A stretch of DNA of 64,000 nucleotides, from positions 2,294,001 through 2,358,000 of the forward strand of contig NZ_CP077683.1 of assembly GCF_019063845.1 (NCBI RefSeq). The letters run 5' to 3'. This DNA is from Geomonas subterranea. Lineage in GTDB: Bacteria; Desulfobacterota; Desulfuromonadia; Geobacterales; Geobacteraceae. A program made the position numbers and the translations under genes. The notes beneath the pieces were generated by a model. That model was given only the letters and a program-made list of their open reading frames with translations. It ran no database searches and was not told the origin of the DNA. Every line of letters begins with the position of its first letter. Within the stretch, counting starts at the first letter, position 1. Below, piece by piece: positions 15,470 to 24,652 of the stretch.

Positions 15470-16711
15470 CTACGGCGCCGGCACCCCGGCGAGGTAGACC
15501 CGCTCCAGGCGCCCCTTGGCCAAAACGGTGGCTTCGACTCCGGCGCCCGCGTCGCAATTGCAGCCCCCAAGAACGAGAAAATCGGCCCGCTTTCCGGCCT
15601 CGAGAGATCCGGTGCCGGAATCGATCCGCAGGGCACGGGCGCCCCCCAGGGTGGCCATGAAGAGAAGTTCGGCACTGCTGAACACGCCGGGGGCTATCTG
15701 CTGGAGGAAATGGATCTCGTCCCACAGCGAGAGCGAATCGTTGCTGGCAAGCGAGTCGGTGCCGAGGGCGAGGAGAAGGCCGGCCTCCTTCAAAAGCTTG
15801 TGGGGCGCGCACCCGACGAAGAGACGGTCGTTGCTGCGCGGGCAGAGCACCACGCTTACGCCGCGTTCCTTGAGGATGGCGACGTCGTTGGGGGTGACGT
15901 GGACGGCGTGCACCGCCAGCGTGGCGGGGTCGAGCACACCAAGCCCGTCCAGGTAGCGCGTCGAGGTGGTGCGCATCGGATGAGGCAGGTACTGCTCCCA
16001 ATGCGCCATCGGGTAGAGCAGTTCGGCGATGGGGCCAGTGGTGTCGTGCATGAAGGAGGCTTCCTCGGCGGTCTCGGAGAGATGCACGGCCTTCAGTGCA
16101 CCCGTCTTGTCGCAGAGGTCCTGCAGGCAGCGAAACAGCTTCGCGGAAACCGTGTGGGGGGTGTGCGGGGAAAGGCCGGGGAGAAGTCCCCCCTGCAGGG
16201 TCTCGAGTGTCGATTCCATCCTCGCCACCAGCGTGTCGCACAAAAGCGGGTCGTGCCCGATCGCTTCCAGGAAGAGCCTGCCGGTGAGCGGTGTGTCACG
16301 GTACAGGGGCGCCAGGGAGTGGTCGGAGAGGATGTCGCCCACGGCGGTGGTGCCAAATCCCAGGCTAAGCCGCATCCCTTCCCTGACGGAATGCTCCAGT
16401 TCCCCCGGTTCGAGGGCACGCTTTATCTTCACCACCTGCTGGATCCACTCCACGTACCGCTTGGGGAGGTAGTCGAGCTGCTTGCGCAGCTTCCAGGCGG
16501 GGAAATGGGTCAGCTCCAGGTGGGTGTGCGCGTTCACCAGCCCCGGCATGATCACCGACTCGTGCAGGTCGGTGACCGGCGCGGAAAACTGCGCGCGCAG
16601 CTCGTGGGCCTTGCCGACCGCGACGATGCGCCCGTCTTTGACGGCAAGGGCGCCCCCCGCTATGGGCGGAGAGGAAATCGGCAGCAGGTAGGAAGCGGCA
16701 TATATTCTCAT
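15470..16711 (-). CDS. amidohydrolase-superfamily deaminase (chlorohydrolase/SAH-deaminase-like)
   Basis: 413 residues starting at the ATG at 16711 (MRIYAA). Metal ligands: NAHTHLELTHF (H-x-H), HLSET, HAVH and GTDSLASND, the set used by cytosine deaminase-like and S-adenosylhomocysteine/aminofutalosine deaminases. The substrate is unknown. Aminodeoxyfutalosine deamination in the futalosine route to menaquinone is one reasonable candidate in this bacterial group, but no other menaquinone gene lies nearby. It sits downstream of panD on the same strand, separated by a terminator, so it is probably transcribed on its own. Confidence 0.75.
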   Translation of the reverse strand: MRIYAASYLLPISSPPIAGGALAVKDGRIVAVGKAHELRAQFSAPVTDLHESVIMPGLVNAHTHLELTHFPAWKLRKQLDYLPKRYVEWIQQVVKIKRALEPGELEHSVREGMRLSLGFGTTAVGDILSDHSLAPLYRDTPLTGRLFLEAIGHDPLLCDTLVARMESTLETLQGGLLPGLSPHTPHTVSAKLFRCLQDLCDKTGALKAVHLSETAEEASFMHDTTGPIAELLYPMAHWEQYLPHPMRTTSTRYLDGLGVLDPATLAVHAVHVTPNDVAILKERGVSVVLCPRSNDRLFVGCAPHKLLKEAGLLLALGTDSLASNDSLSLWDEIHFLQQIAPGVFSSAELLFMATLGGARALRIDSGTGSLEAGKRADFLVLGGCNCDAGAGVEATVLAKGRLERVYLAGVPAP

Positions 16712-16845
16712 TCGAAAACCCCGCAAGACAAAGAAGCTTTACCACAGAGGAATCGGAGGATCACTGAGGTCTCAGAGGAAAACCACAGGAGCATAGTTTA
16801 ACAGGTTCTGTGCTCCAGGCTAATGGGAAAGAAGCGGCGAGACGC

Positions 16846-16882
16846 CCCTCACCCCGCCCCTCTCCCAGAGGGAGAGGGAGAT
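16846..16882. repeat. CTCTCCC/GGGAGAG intergenic palindrome
   Basis: A REP-like unit with facing CCCTCTCCC and GGGAGAGGG arms next to CCTCACCCCGCCC. Similar units recur at 19124-19160, 31819-31980 and 34699-34815, always between genes. Confidence 0.6.
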
Positions 16883-16924
16883 AAAAGCACAAGGGGCGGC
16901 CGCAGCCCCCCTGACAGAAGGAGC

Positions 16925-16967
16925 TAAAAGAAAAGGACGCTGACGAATTAGCTTTCCATCAGCGTCC
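16925..16967 (-). terminator. intrinsic terminator after panD
   Basis: Stem GGACGCTGA (16935-16943) with TCAGCGTCC (16959-16967). Read leftward it is followed by TTTTCTTTT. It closes the panB-panC-panD transcript. Confidence 0.8.
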
Positions 16968-16991
16968 CCTATTGTGTCTGGCGATCGGCGG

Positions 16992-17396
16992 CTAGTTCTT
17001 CCAATGCACGCTTTTCAGGGTGGCCTGACCGGCGGCTTCCTTGCGGGTGGGGAGCATCTTGTTCTTCTCGTCGACGAAGACCAGTTTCGGCTCGTGAGCG
17101 ATGGCCTCGGCGTTCTCCATGTTGACGAAGCTCGCGATGATGACCAGATCCTGCGGCGCCACCAGGCGGGCCGCCGCCCCGTTGATGCAGATGACGCCGG
17201 AGCCGCGCTCCCCCTCGATGGCGTAGGTCTCGAAACGGCTGCCGTTGGTGACGTCCCAGATGCAGACCGCCTCGTACGGTATGATGTCGGCTGCTTCCAT
17301 GAGGTCGAGATCGATGGTGATGCTCCCCTCGTAGTGGAGATCGGCACCGGTGACGGTGGCGCGGTGAATCTTGCTCTTCAGCATCTTCCTGTCCAT
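16992..17396 (-). CDS. panD: aspartate 1-decarboxylase
   Basis: Makes beta-alanine from L-aspartate for pantothenate. The 134-residue proenzyme (start MDRKML, ATG 17396 with GGGAGGAA upstream) cuts itself at the G-S bond in YEGSITID to form the pyruvoyl group. Other family marks are [24 protein letters not shown] and [17 protein letters not shown]. The first base after the panC stop is only a few bases away, so panB-panC-panD is one operon. Confidence 0.96.
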   Translation of the reverse strand: MDRKMLKSKIHRATVTGADLHYEGSITIDLDLMEAADIIPYEAVCIWDVTNGSRFETYAIEGERGSGVICINGAAARLVAPQDLVIIASFVNMENAEAIAHEPKLVFVDEKNKMLPTRKEAAGQATLKSVHWKN

Positions 17397-17400
17397 ATTC

Positions 17401-18240
17401 TTATTCCTCCCCAAGTACAGTGTTGTCGATTAATCGTACCGAGCCGACCCGCACGGCGAGTGCGAGCAGCGTCCTCTCATCAGCTGTCTGCAACGGAAGC
17501 AGGGTGTCCTGATCCCTGAACTCCAGGTAATCGAGCTCCGCGACGCTCTCTCTTTCTATCAAAGCCAAAGCCTTCCGCCTCAACACGGCGACGCTGCGTT
17601 CGCCGCCCCGGAAGGCGTCACGGGCGGCGGCGATGGAGCGGGAGAGGCACAGGGCGGGCTCACGCTGCTCCGGGGTGAGCCGGGCGTTGCGGGAGCTGAG
17701 GGCCAGGCCGTCGGCCTCGCGCACGATCGGCATCCCCACGATCTCGACGTCGAAGTTGAAGTCCCGCACCATGCGCCGGATCACGGCGAGCTGCTGGAAG
17801 TCCTTCTTCCCGAAGATGGCGACGGCGGGCATCACGATGTTGAAGAGCTTGGCGACCACGGTGGTGACGCCGCGGAAATGCCCGGGACGGCTCGCCCCGC
17901 AGAGCTCAGTGGTGAGCCCCTCGACGTTCAGGTAGCTCTGGTAGCCGGCGGGGTACATCTCCGCGGCCCTGGGGGCGAAGATGACGTCCACTCCGGCCGC
18001 CGAGGCGACCTTCCTGTCGCGCTCGAAGTCGCGGGGATAGCTGTCCAGGTCCTCGTTGACGCCGAACTGGGTCGGGTTGACGAATATGCTGACGACGACG
18101 GTCTTGGCGCGGTTGCGCGCCTCCACCATGAGGGATGCGTGCCCCTCGTGCAGGTAGCCCATGGTGGGCACCAGGGCGATCTCGCCCCGTCTTTGCCGCG
18201 CGAACTCCTGCATCTGGGCGACGGATTCGATGACTATCAT
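17401..18240 (-). CDS. panC: pantothenate synthetase
   Basis: Joins pantoate and beta-alanine using ATP. 279 residues from ATG 18240 (MIVIESV); a longer frame upstream is only a shadow over panB. Family motifs: [14 protein letters not shown] (the HxGH-type nucleotide-binding signature), [25 protein letters not shown], and [10 protein letters not shown] with KMS-like loop. Its ATG overlaps the panB stop (ATGA), so translation is coupled. Confidence 0.96.
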   Translation of the reverse strand: MIVIESVAQMQEFARQRRGEIALVPTMGYLHEGHASLMVEARNRAKTVVVSIFVNPTQFGVNEDLDSYPRDFERDRKVASAAGVDVIFAPRAAEMYPAGYQSYLNVEGLTTELCGASRPGHFRGVTTVVAKLFNIVMPAVAIFGKKDFQQLAVIRRMVRDFNFDVEIVGMPIVREADGLALSSRNARLTPEQREPALCLSRSIAAARDAFRGGERSVAVLRRKALALIERESVAELDYLEFRDQDTLLPLQTADERTLLALAVRVGSVRLIDNTVLGEE

Positions 18241-19040
18241 TTGAAACAATGCCTTTCTTCGGGAAATGCGCCGCCCTTGACGTCGGCGATATAGGTGGCG
18301 ACCGCCTCGCCGATGACCGGTGCCAATTCGGCGTAGCGCTTGACGAACTTGGGAGAGTACTTGCTGCACAGCCCCAGGATGTCGTGGATCACCAGCACCT
18401 GCCCGTCGCAATGAGGGCCGGCACCGATGCCGATGGTCGGGATGGTGAGCTCCCGCGTGATCCGCTGGGCGAGCCCCATGGGGATCCCCTCGAGGACCAC
18501 GGCGAAGGCGCCGGCCGCCTCGACGGCGCGGGCGTCCTCGATAAGTTTCTCCGCCTGCGCGTCACCCTTCCCCTGCACCTTGTAGCCACCCATGCGGTGC
18601 AGTGACTGCGGGGTGAGTCCGATGTGCGCCATCACGGGGATGTCCATCGCGGTGATGGCGACGATGGTTTCGGCGACGTTGACGCCCCCCTCGATCTTGA
18701 CGGCGGCGGCGCCACCATCCTTGACCAGCAGCCCCGCGTTGAGACGGGCGCTCGCCAGGTCGGTCTGGTAGGAGAGAAAGGGCATGTCGGCCACGACGAA
18801 CGCCTTGGGGCGCGCCCGCATCACGGCTCTCGTGTGGTAGATCATGTCTTCCATGGTGACCGGCAGGGTGTTGTCGTACCCCGCCACCACGACCCCGACC
18901 GAATCCCCGACAAGGATCATGTCGATCCCGGCGGCGTCGATGATGCCGGTCAGCGGGAAGTCGTAGCTGGTGAGGACCGTTATCTTTTCCCCTTCCGCTT
19001 TCATCCTGTGAAAGTCGAGAACGGTTTTGGCTTTCTGCAT
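18237..19040 (-). CDS. panB: 3-methyl-2-oxobutanoate hydroxymethyltransferase
   Basis: Adds a hydroxymethyl group from methylene-tetrahydrofolate to 2-oxoisovalerate to give ketopantoate, the first committed step. 267 residues. Motifs: [25 protein letters not shown], the metal ligands in that segment, [21 protein letters not shown], and [14 protein letters not shown]. It is the first gene of the panBCD operon. No panE is seen here. Confidence 0.96.
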   Translation of the reverse strand: MQKAKTVLDFHRMKAEGEKITVLTSYDFPLTGIIDAAGIDMILVGDSVGVVVAGYDNTLPVTMEDMIYHTRAVMRARPKAFVVADMPFLSYQTDLASARLNAGLLVKDGGAAAVKIEGGVNVAETIVAITAMDIPVMAHIGLTPQSLHRMGGYKVQGKGDAQAEKLIEDARAVEAAGAFAVVLEGIPMGLAQRITRELTIPTIGIGAGPHCDGQVLVIHDILGLCSKYSPKFVKRYAELAPVIGEAVATYIADVKGGAFPEERHCFK

Positions 19041-19123
19041 CTTTCTTCGACTCCTGTGGTGGTAGTGGCGGTTCCGGGCGAATGATTATTCGCCCCTACA
19101 GCAGGTTGGGCGTATCCTCCCCC

Positions 19124-19160
19124 TGCCCTCACCCCAGCCCTCTCCCGGGGGGCGAGGGAA
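19124..19160. repeat. CTCTCCC/GGGCGAGGG intergenic palindrome
   Basis: A REP-like unit of the same kind as at 16846, in the panB leader. Confidence 0.5.
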
Positions 19161-19249
19161 ATCGTATACGGGTGAACAGAACGGGGTGTTTACGGACCCG
19201 GGGTATCCGGCGCGCCGGGCTCGATATCGGAAAAACCGCAGCGCGGGCA

Positions 19250-19440
19250 AAAAAAAACGTCTCCGGTGAGGAAGACGCTGTCAAAAAGAGATCGCGCACA
19301 TGACTGGGCGCAGCTCTGTTCAGCTTATCGCTTCCCGTACCGGTTCCTTACGAAATCCAGGCGGTATGTCCGTACTGCCGGCGCCCTTCGCGGCTCCACT
19401 TATCGATAGCGGGCCAAACGCCGTTACAAACTAGCACAAC
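19250..19440 (-). ncRNA. candidate structured small RNA with intrinsic terminator
   Basis: Leftward strand between the chemotaxis-like gene and panB. The 3' end is a stem (CGTCTTCC with GGAGACG) followed by nine T residues at about 19258-19250. Upstream, GGGCGC pairs with GCGCCC around an inner GGC-x-GTA / TAC-x-GCC hairpin. Five GGA triplets occur. It has no open frame. It could be an independent sRNA (6S-like or CsrA-binding), or an attenuating leader for panB. I cannot match it to a family by eye, and both ends are approximate. Confidence 0.4.
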
Positions 19441-19468
19441 GGTTACGACAAAGTCCAGACTTTTCTGC

Positions 19469-21460
19469 CTACTCCGCGCTCGCCCTGATCTGCTCGAGCT
19501 CCTTGACCACCTGGCCGCTTTCCTGCTGGCGCTGCTCTATGCTGTCGAAGATGGCCTCGGCCATCCTGGTGACGTAGTCGATGCTCCCCTTGATTTCTCC
19601 GCTATCCACGCTCTGACGCCCGGCGGCGCTGACCATGTCATGGCTCATCTCCTTGACGTCCTCGAGCGCGCGCGCCACGTCCTTGGTCGCCTGCGCCTGC
19701 TCCTTGGAGGCCTTGAAGACCTGCATGGTCATGGAGCTTACGTCTTCGATGGAGCGGGTCACCAGCTGCACGCTGGAAGCCTGCTCCTCCGTGGCGAGCT
19801 TGATCTGCTCGGTCATGTCCAGCGCCTTCTGCGAGCTCTCAAGGATGCTGCACAGGGAGGCGCCGGTCTGCTGCCCGAGCTTCACCCCCTTCTTGACCAG
19901 TTCCTTGGTGCTGGTCACGTTGTCCGAAGCGGTGCGGGACTCGGACATGATCTCCTCGATGATCCCGGTGATCTCGCCGGTGGAGAGGCCGGTCTGCAGC
20001 GACAGGTTCCTGATCTCGTCGGCGACGACGCCGAAGCTCTTGCCGTACTCGCCGGCCTGCGCCGCGATGATGGAAGCGTTCAGCGCCAGGAGGTTCGTTC
20101 TCTTGGTGATGTCGTTGATCACGCTGACAAACCCCTCGATCCTGCCGCTGTTGGCGCTCAGGCGTTTGATCCCCTCGTAGGAGAGATCGACCGAGCGCTG
20201 GATCTCGGCCAGGGCGGAGACGGTTTCCTGCACGATCCGGGTCCCGTCCTCGGCGTGCTCCTTGACGCGGCTGGAAAGGCTGTGGGAATGGCTGGTGCTC
20301 TTCTCGACCTGCCTGAGTGTCGAGGAGATCTGCTCCATCGCGGAGACAGACTTGTACACCGAGTCGGAAAGCGCATCCATGTTCTGGGTGATCTGGTCGG
20401 TGGAGACGGAGATCTGGGCGGCGGAGACACTCGCGCTGTCGACCGACTCCATGACACCGTGGCTGGCGGCGTCGATCTTCAGGGCACCTCCGGAGAGGGA
20501 CTCGGCGGCGTTCATCAGGCGGTAGAGGTTGGAGGAGAAGTTGTCCCGCTTCTGGGAGAGATCGGCGAAGGTCCGCCCCAGTTCCAGGGTGAGCCGGTCG
20601 ATGGACTGCAAGAGGCTGATGCGCATGAGCGCCGCGGCGGCCTGGTCGGCGAAGAGACGGATGGTGTCGACGTCGGTATCGTTGAGGGCGCGGTGGCTCT
20701 TCTTGTTGTCCAGCCCGAACACCCCGATGGTCTCCCCCTTGAGGAGGATGGGGCAGAGGATGAAGGTAGAGGAGCGCAGGGGCTCGATGGCATCGTAGGG
20801 GGCCTGCAGCAGGAACTCGGCCGGGTACTTGGAGATGTCTTCCACGAAGAAGACCTGCTTCTCAGCGAAGCTCTTGTAGATGACGCCGGAACGGGAGTCG
20901 AGCGGGACGGTGACTTCGGGCCCGACCGCGCTGTCGTTGCCGGCGCTGGCGGCGAAGTAGAGGTTCTTGCGCTCCGGGTCGGCCATGAGCACGTTGACAC
21001 GCTCGTACCCCAGCACCTCGTGCAGCCCTTCCACGCAGAGGGCAAGCACGTCATCGCTGCGCACAGCCTTCTGGATCCGGCTGTTGATCTTGTGGAAGTT
21101 CTTGATGTTGTTATCGAGAACCTTGTAGCGGTTTTCGAAGAGCTTTTTCTGGCCGTCCACTTCCTGGACCAGCTGGTCCAGTTTTGCACCCTTTTGGTGC
21201 AACTCGTCTATGGCCCTGCCGATGAAGAAGCCGACGACCGCGAGCACCACCGCGGTCCCCCCTCCCATGTAGACGTAGAGGGCCATGCCTTGGGCGCTTT
21301 GGGTCATTTCGGAGAAAAGCTGTGCGGTGAGGGGGAGGTTGGGGTCCGAGAAGAGCAAGAGACGCAGGATGATCCATCCCAGGGGGGCCATGGACCCCAG
21401 TAAAAAGCCGGCAAGCGCATACAGCTGGCTCCTGTTGGCTCCGGCAATCGGGTTATTCAT
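19469..21460 (-). CDS. GAF-containing methyl-accepting chemotaxis-type transducer
   Basis: 663 residues. Two membrane helices (about 13-36 and 62-82) enclose a very short external loop, so the sensor is cytosolic. A GAF domain follows at about 120-285 ([32 protein letters not shown]). The rest is a long methyl-accepting signalling coiled coil with the hairpin tip [34 protein letters not shown] split over positions near 455-490. The tip deviates from the usual E-A-A-R-A-G core, so coupling to CheA/CheW is not certain. No che genes are near. It would sense an intracellular ligand or redox signal. Confidence 0.85.
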   Translation of the reverse strand: MNNPIAGANRSQLYALAGFLLGSMAPLGWIILRLLLFSDPNLPLTAQLFSEMTQSAQGMALYVYMGGGTAVVLAVVGFFIGRAIDELHQKGAKLDQLVQEVDGQKKLFENRYKVLDNNIKNFHKINSRIQKAVRSDDVLALCVEGLHEVLGYERVNVLMADPERKNLYFAASAGNDSAVGPEVTVPLDSRSGVIYKSFAEKQVFFVEDISKYPAEFLLQAPYDAIEPLRSSTFILCPILLKGETIGVFGLDNKKSHRALNDTDVDTIRLFADQAAAALMRISLLQSIDRLTLELGRTFADLSQKRDNFSSNLYRLMNAAESLSGGALKIDAASHGVMESVDSASVSAAQISVSTDQITQNMDALSDSVYKSVSAMEQISSTLRQVEKSTSHSHSLSSRVKEHAEDGTRIVQETVSALAEIQRSVDLSYEGIKRLSANSGRIEGFVSVINDITKRTNLLALNASIIAAQAGEYGKSFGVVADEIRNLSLQTGLSTGEITGIIEEIMSESRTASDNVTSTKELVKKGVKLGQQTGASLCSILESSQKALDMTEQIKLATEEQASSVQLVTRSIEDVSSMTMQVFKASKEQAQATKDVARALEDVKEMSHDMVSAAGRQSVDSGEIKGSIDYVTRMAEAIFDSIEQRQQESGQVVKELEQIRASAE

Positions 21461-21560
21461 ATGTAAGCCACCTCGTTGCGTTCTTTGCCGCTGGGTGCGG
21501 CCGGAGAAATTTTCCGCAGTCTAGTTCAGAGATTAGGCAAAGTCAACCATATCCTTAATG

Positions 21561-22646
21561 TTACCTGCCGAGCATGATCCCCAGCGCCTCCGCATGCCGC
21601 ACCATTTCTCCCGCCGGATCGATCAGCTTGAGGCTGCGCACGGCATCCTCGATGGGGACCGACGTGATGTGACGCCCCTTGAGGCAGACCATCTGGCCGA
21701 AGGAGCCGGCCTCGACCAGTTCGACCGCTTTCACCCCGAACCTGCTGCCGACAGAGCGGTCGAAGGTGGAAGGCGTGCCGCCGCGCTGCAGGTGCCCAAG
21801 CACCGTCACCCTGATGTCCATCTCCAGCACGCCCCCGAGTTCCCGGGAGAGCGCCTCCCCCACCCCGCCAAGCCGCTCTACCACCGATTTTCCCCCAGCG
21901 GCCTCCTTCAGCACCCGGTTTCCTCCCTTGGGATAGGCCCCTTCCGCGACCACGACCACGCTGAAGCGCCGGCCGCGCTTGCAGCGCGCGATGATGGCGT
22001 CGCGGATGCGGTCGATGTCGTAGGGGATCTCGGGGATGAGGATGACGTCGGCGCCGCCGGAGATACCCGATTCGAGTGCGATCCAGCCGGCGTAGCGCCC
22101 CATCACCTCGAGCACCATGACGCGGTGGTGGCTTTCCGCCGTGGAGTGAAGCTTGTCCAGGGCGTCGGTGGCGGTCTCGAGGGCGGTGTTGTAGCCGAAG
22201 GTGACGTCCGTTTCCATGAGGTCGTTGTCGATGGTCTTGGGCACCCCCACGATGGGGACCCCGCGCCTCATCATCTCCTGGGCGATCTTGAGGGAGCCGT
22301 CCCCGCCGACCACCACCAGCGCGGTCAGCCCGAGCTTATCGATCCTGGAGCATACCTCCTCGGAGACGTCGACCAGTTCCACCTTCCCGTCGCGCATGAT
22401 GGGAAAGGCGAAGGGGTTGCCGCGGTTGGAGGTCCCGAGGATGGTGCCGCCCCGCGGCAGTATGCCGCGTACCTCCTCGAGCCCGAGGGGGCGGCACTTT
22501 TCCGGGTGGAGGAAGCCGTCGAAGCCGTCCTCGATGCCGACCACCTCCCAGCCGCGCCCGACTGCCGCCTTCACCACTCCCCTGATCACCGCGTTCAGCC
22601 CGGGGCAGTCCCCCCCTCCGGTCAGAATACCTATTTTTGTAGCCAT
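21561..22646 (-). CDS. pfkA: 6-phosphofructokinase
   Basis: Phosphorylates fructose 6-phosphate. 361 residues from ATG 22646 (MATKIG) with GGGGGGGATCT upstream. Motifs: GILTGGGDCPGLNAVIRG, the phosphoryl-donor loop GGDGS, the catalytic PKTIDNDL, the substrate-binding VMGRYAGW, and LGHLQRGGTPS. Glycine in GGDGS is the state found in ATP enzymes, while lysine in PKTIDND is shared with pyrophosphate enzymes. This combination occurs in the mixed clade that is mostly ATP-dependent, so the donor should be tested. It stands alone. Confidence 0.92.
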   Translation of the reverse strand: MATKIGILTGGGDCPGLNAVIRGVVKAAVGRGWEVVGIEDGFDGFLHPEKCRPLGLEEVRGILPRGGTILGTSNRGNPFAFPIMRDGKVELVDVSEEVCSRIDKLGLTALVVVGGDGSLKIAQEMMRRGVPIVGVPKTIDNDLMETDVTFGYNTALETATDALDKLHSTAESHHRVMVLEVMGRYAGWIALESGISGGADVILIPEIPYDIDRIRDAIIARCKRGRRFSVVVVAEGAYPKGGNRVLKEAAGGKSVVERLGGVGEALSRELGGVLEMDIRVTVLGHLQRGGTPSTFDRSVGSRFGVKAVELVEAGSFGQMVCLKGRHITSVPIEDAVRSLKLIDPAGEMVRHAEALGIMLGR

Positions 22647-22681
22647 AGATCCCCCCCTGTGAAACGAAAAACTGGAAGCTT

Positions 22682-23024
22682 CAACGCAAAGGCGCCAAGG
22701 CGCCAAGACGCAAAGCAGAAAAAACAGGATTTACTGCAAAGGCAAAAACAAAAAGACAACTTCATTTTTAACGCAAAGACGCAAGGGCGCAAAGAATAAA
22801 GCAACAACTAGAAGAAAGTCTGAAACTATTACCCCCAAAAGGGTGTTTCTCCTTGCGCCTTCGCGGCTTTGCGCCTTTGCGTTAAAGCTTTTGCTGCGAT
22901 TGTTTTTACGATAACTTCTTTTGTTAACGCAAAGACGCAAAGAATAAAGCAACAACTAGAGGAAAATCTGAAACGATTACACTCACAGGGGTGTTTTCTT
23001 TGCGTCTTCGCGGCTTTGCGTTAA
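22682..23024. repeat. GCAAAGACGCAAAG inverted-repeat elements, two full copies and a fragment
   Basis: Copy 1 (22768-22885) and copy 2 (22924-23024) each start TTAACGCAAAGACGCAA and end with the complementary CTTCGCGG-CTTTGCG-TTAA type arm. Their middles are also alike (GAATAAAGCAACAACTAGA). A partial unit is at 22682-22717. Each could fold into a long hairpin. They fill the whole gap between pfkA and the selenoprotein gene. Confidence 0.75.
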
Positions 23025-23039
23025 ATCATGCTTTAGGTT

Positions 23040-23681
23040 CTATTGTTTCAGCGCGTCGAGGATGGCCTGCGGCTCCAGGCGGTCCCTGGGATCGCTGTCG
23101 GCATAGCTGGTGATGATCCTGCCGTCCCGCCCCACGACGAAGGTCCCCGGCATGGGGAGCTCCCACGATTCATCGGCGTTGAATTCGGGGAGGTTCACCC
23201 CCAGATCCTTGTAGAGCCCCTGGACCCAGTCGGGGAGCCGGTACACCAACCCGTACCTGCGCGCCACCACGTTGCCCAGATCACTCAGCACCTCGTACTG
23301 CAAAAAATTCTTCAATAGCGTCGCCTGCGACTTGTCCGGACTCTGCGGCGAAATCGCCATCAGCGACGCACCGCGCTGCAGTATTTCCGGAAGTATCTTC
23401 TGGTAGGCCCTCAACTGAAGGCTGCAGTAAGGTCACCAGATCCCCCGGTAAAAGGTGACCACGGCGGGACCGTGCGCCAGCGCGTCGGCCAGCGCCACCG
23501 GAATCCCCACCGCGTTTGGGAGGACAAAGTCGGGTGCGGCGTCGCCCGCCCCGGGAACCTCGGCCGTGATCACCTTCTGCGCGATCTCGGCGTAGGCACG
23601 ATCAAACTGCACCTTCACCTCCGGGACCAGCGCCATGCCCTGCTCCAATCGTTCGATCTGAGATCTGAGGTCCTGTTCCAT
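23040..23681 (-). CDS. peroxiredoxin-like selenoprotein with U-x-x-C motif
   Basis: One reading frame with a single internal TGA at 23435-23433. The flanks are FYRGIW before and PYCSLQLRAYQ after, so the TGA takes the place of the first cysteine of the W-C-P-Y-C motif of thioredoxin-fold AhpC/TSA-like peroxiredoxins. Read as selenocysteine it gives Sec83-P-Y-C86 in a 213-residue protein from ATG 23681 (MEQDLR, GGAGAGG upstream). The downstream half keeps full family character (MPGTFVVGRDGRI). Peroxiredoxin-like selenoproteins are known in this group. It would reduce peroxides or act as a thiol redox enzyme. A nonsense mutation is the alternative but is much less likely given the codon replaced and the hairpin after it. 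Confidence 0.85.
23407..23435 (-). promoter_or_regulatory. candidate bacterial SECIS element
   Basis: After the TGA (23435-23433), the mRNA can form the stem GCCUUC (23422-23417) with GAGGGC (23412-23407) around the loop AGUU. The loop begins 16 nt after the UGA and has G as its second base, which fits the loose rules for bacterial SECIS elements recognised by SelB. Confidence 0.65.
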
Positions 23682-23818
23682 AACGCCTCTCCGCTTTTTC
23701 CCCGCGACCACCACTATTTTCCCGCTGCGCCAGCGATTCATTTTACGCTGATTCGCCAAAACGTCAATGTTTCTCCGCAATTCCGCCTGCCGGGCACAGA
23801 TTCAGACAATTGTATATT

Positions 23819-23834
23819 TTTGACCCAGGTCATA
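23819..23834. promoter_or_regulatory. HcpR-like operator
   Basis: TTTGACC-CA-GGTCATA, with a perfect inverted TGACC/GGTCA core, resembles the CRP/FNR-family HcpR site (TTTGACC-N2-GGTCAAA) that governs hcp and other nitrosative-stress genes. It lies 57 bp upstream of the start of the hemerythrin operon. Confidence 0.65.
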
Positions 23835-23890
23835 AACAATTTGAAGGGAGAGAGGTATTGTCAGATCATCAAGAACACGGGAGGAAACAG

Positions 23891-24127
23891 ATGGAATTCA
23901 AAAACGGCTTGGGCGATACGGCGATTCAAAACGTGATTGCGAACCACCCGGAGATCGGGGAGATTCTTAACCGCTACGAGATCGGATGCGTCACCTGCAA
24001 GGTCGGCATCTGCCTCCTGAAGGACGTCGTCTCCATCCACGGCCTGACGCAGGAGCAGGAAGCGGCGGTGGAAACAGAAATAAATGACTATTTGGACGCA
24101 AAAGCGGAAAATCGCAGGGTCGCCTAG
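23891..24127 (+). CDS. DUF1858/ScdA-N-like small protein
   Basis: 78 residues from ATG 23891 (MEFKNG, with GGAGGAAACAG upstream). It shows the DUF1858 / ScdA N-domain pattern: a hydrophobic helix (VIANHPEIGEILNRYEI) then GCVTC and GICLL. Such domains form the first half of the iron-centre repair proteins ScdA/YtfE and occur alone with hybrid-cluster proteins. First gene of a three-gene operon with the Fe-S-type protein and the hemerythrin downstream, behind the HcpR-like site, which points to nitric oxide or oxidative damage response. Confidence 0.75.
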   Translation: MEFKNGLGDTAIQNVIANHPEIGEILNRYEIGCVTCKVGICLLKDVVSIHGLTQEQEAAVETEINDYLDAKAENRRVA

Positions 24128-24190
24128 AATATTCGGAACGGCACACGCCACAACCACAACGAACACGACATATAAAAGGGAGAAGTAGAC

Positions 24191-24649
24191 ATGGCACATG
24201 CAGGATGCGGCTGCCCCGGCAGCATGGCAAGGGTTATCGAGAGAAACGAGGCAACCGAGAACGAGAACACCGTGAAGGCGGCTTCCGAGCTCCGGCAGTG
24301 GCCGGTGCAGCTGCACCTGGTCCCCCCCACCGCCCCCTGGTTCCAGGACAGCGAGATACTGATCGCCGCCGACTGCGTGGCGTTCGCGCTGGGGAGCTTC
24401 CACAGCGACCTGTTGAAAGGGAAGGCGCTGGCGATTGCCTGCCCGAAACTGGACGACACCGCCCCGTACGTCGAGAAGCTGGCCCGGATCTTCAGCGAGA
24501 ACAACGTGAAGAGCATCACCGTCGCCATCCTGGAAGTCCCCTGCTGCCGCGGTCTCGACATGATGGTGCGCCAGGCGCTGGCACAGTCCGGCAAGGAGAT
24601 CCCGCTGGAGACCGCGGTGATCGGCATCAACGGCGAGAGGAGAAACTAG
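24191..24649 (+). CDS. conserved protein of ferredoxin-associated type, N-terminal CGC motif
   Basis: 152 residues. The N-terminus has the compact AGCGCPGS, and two adjacent cysteines occur in VPCCRGLDMM. The core (RQWPVQLHLVPPTAPWF, ADCVAFALGSFH, ALAIACPKLDD, SITVAILEVPCC) matches proteins that elsewhere carry two 4Fe-4S ferredoxin motifs ahead of it. Here the ferredoxin part is absent, so this is the short form. It may bind iron or a cluster through the remaining cysteines. A G-rich site (AAAAGGGAGAAG) precedes the ATG. It is followed after 3 bp by the hemerythrin gene. Confidence 0.65.
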   Translation: MAHAGCGCPGSMARVIERNEATENENTVKAASELRQWPVQLHLVPPTAPWFQDSEILIAADCVAFALGSFHSDLLKGKALAIACPKLDDTAPYVEKLARIFSENNVKSITVAILEVPCCRGLDMMVRQALAQSGKEIPLETAVIGINGERRN

Positions 24650-24652
24650 GCC

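Noticed and set aside
19640-21403. 587-codon rightward frame
   Set aside because: It is the reverse shadow of the GAF chemotaxis-type gene; the composition (His/Gly/Val/Asp-rich) is that of an antisense frame in high-G+C DNA.
22682-23024. CRISPR array
   Set aside because: The repeats are long, imperfect, self-complementary and only two in number, with no spacers and no cas genes.
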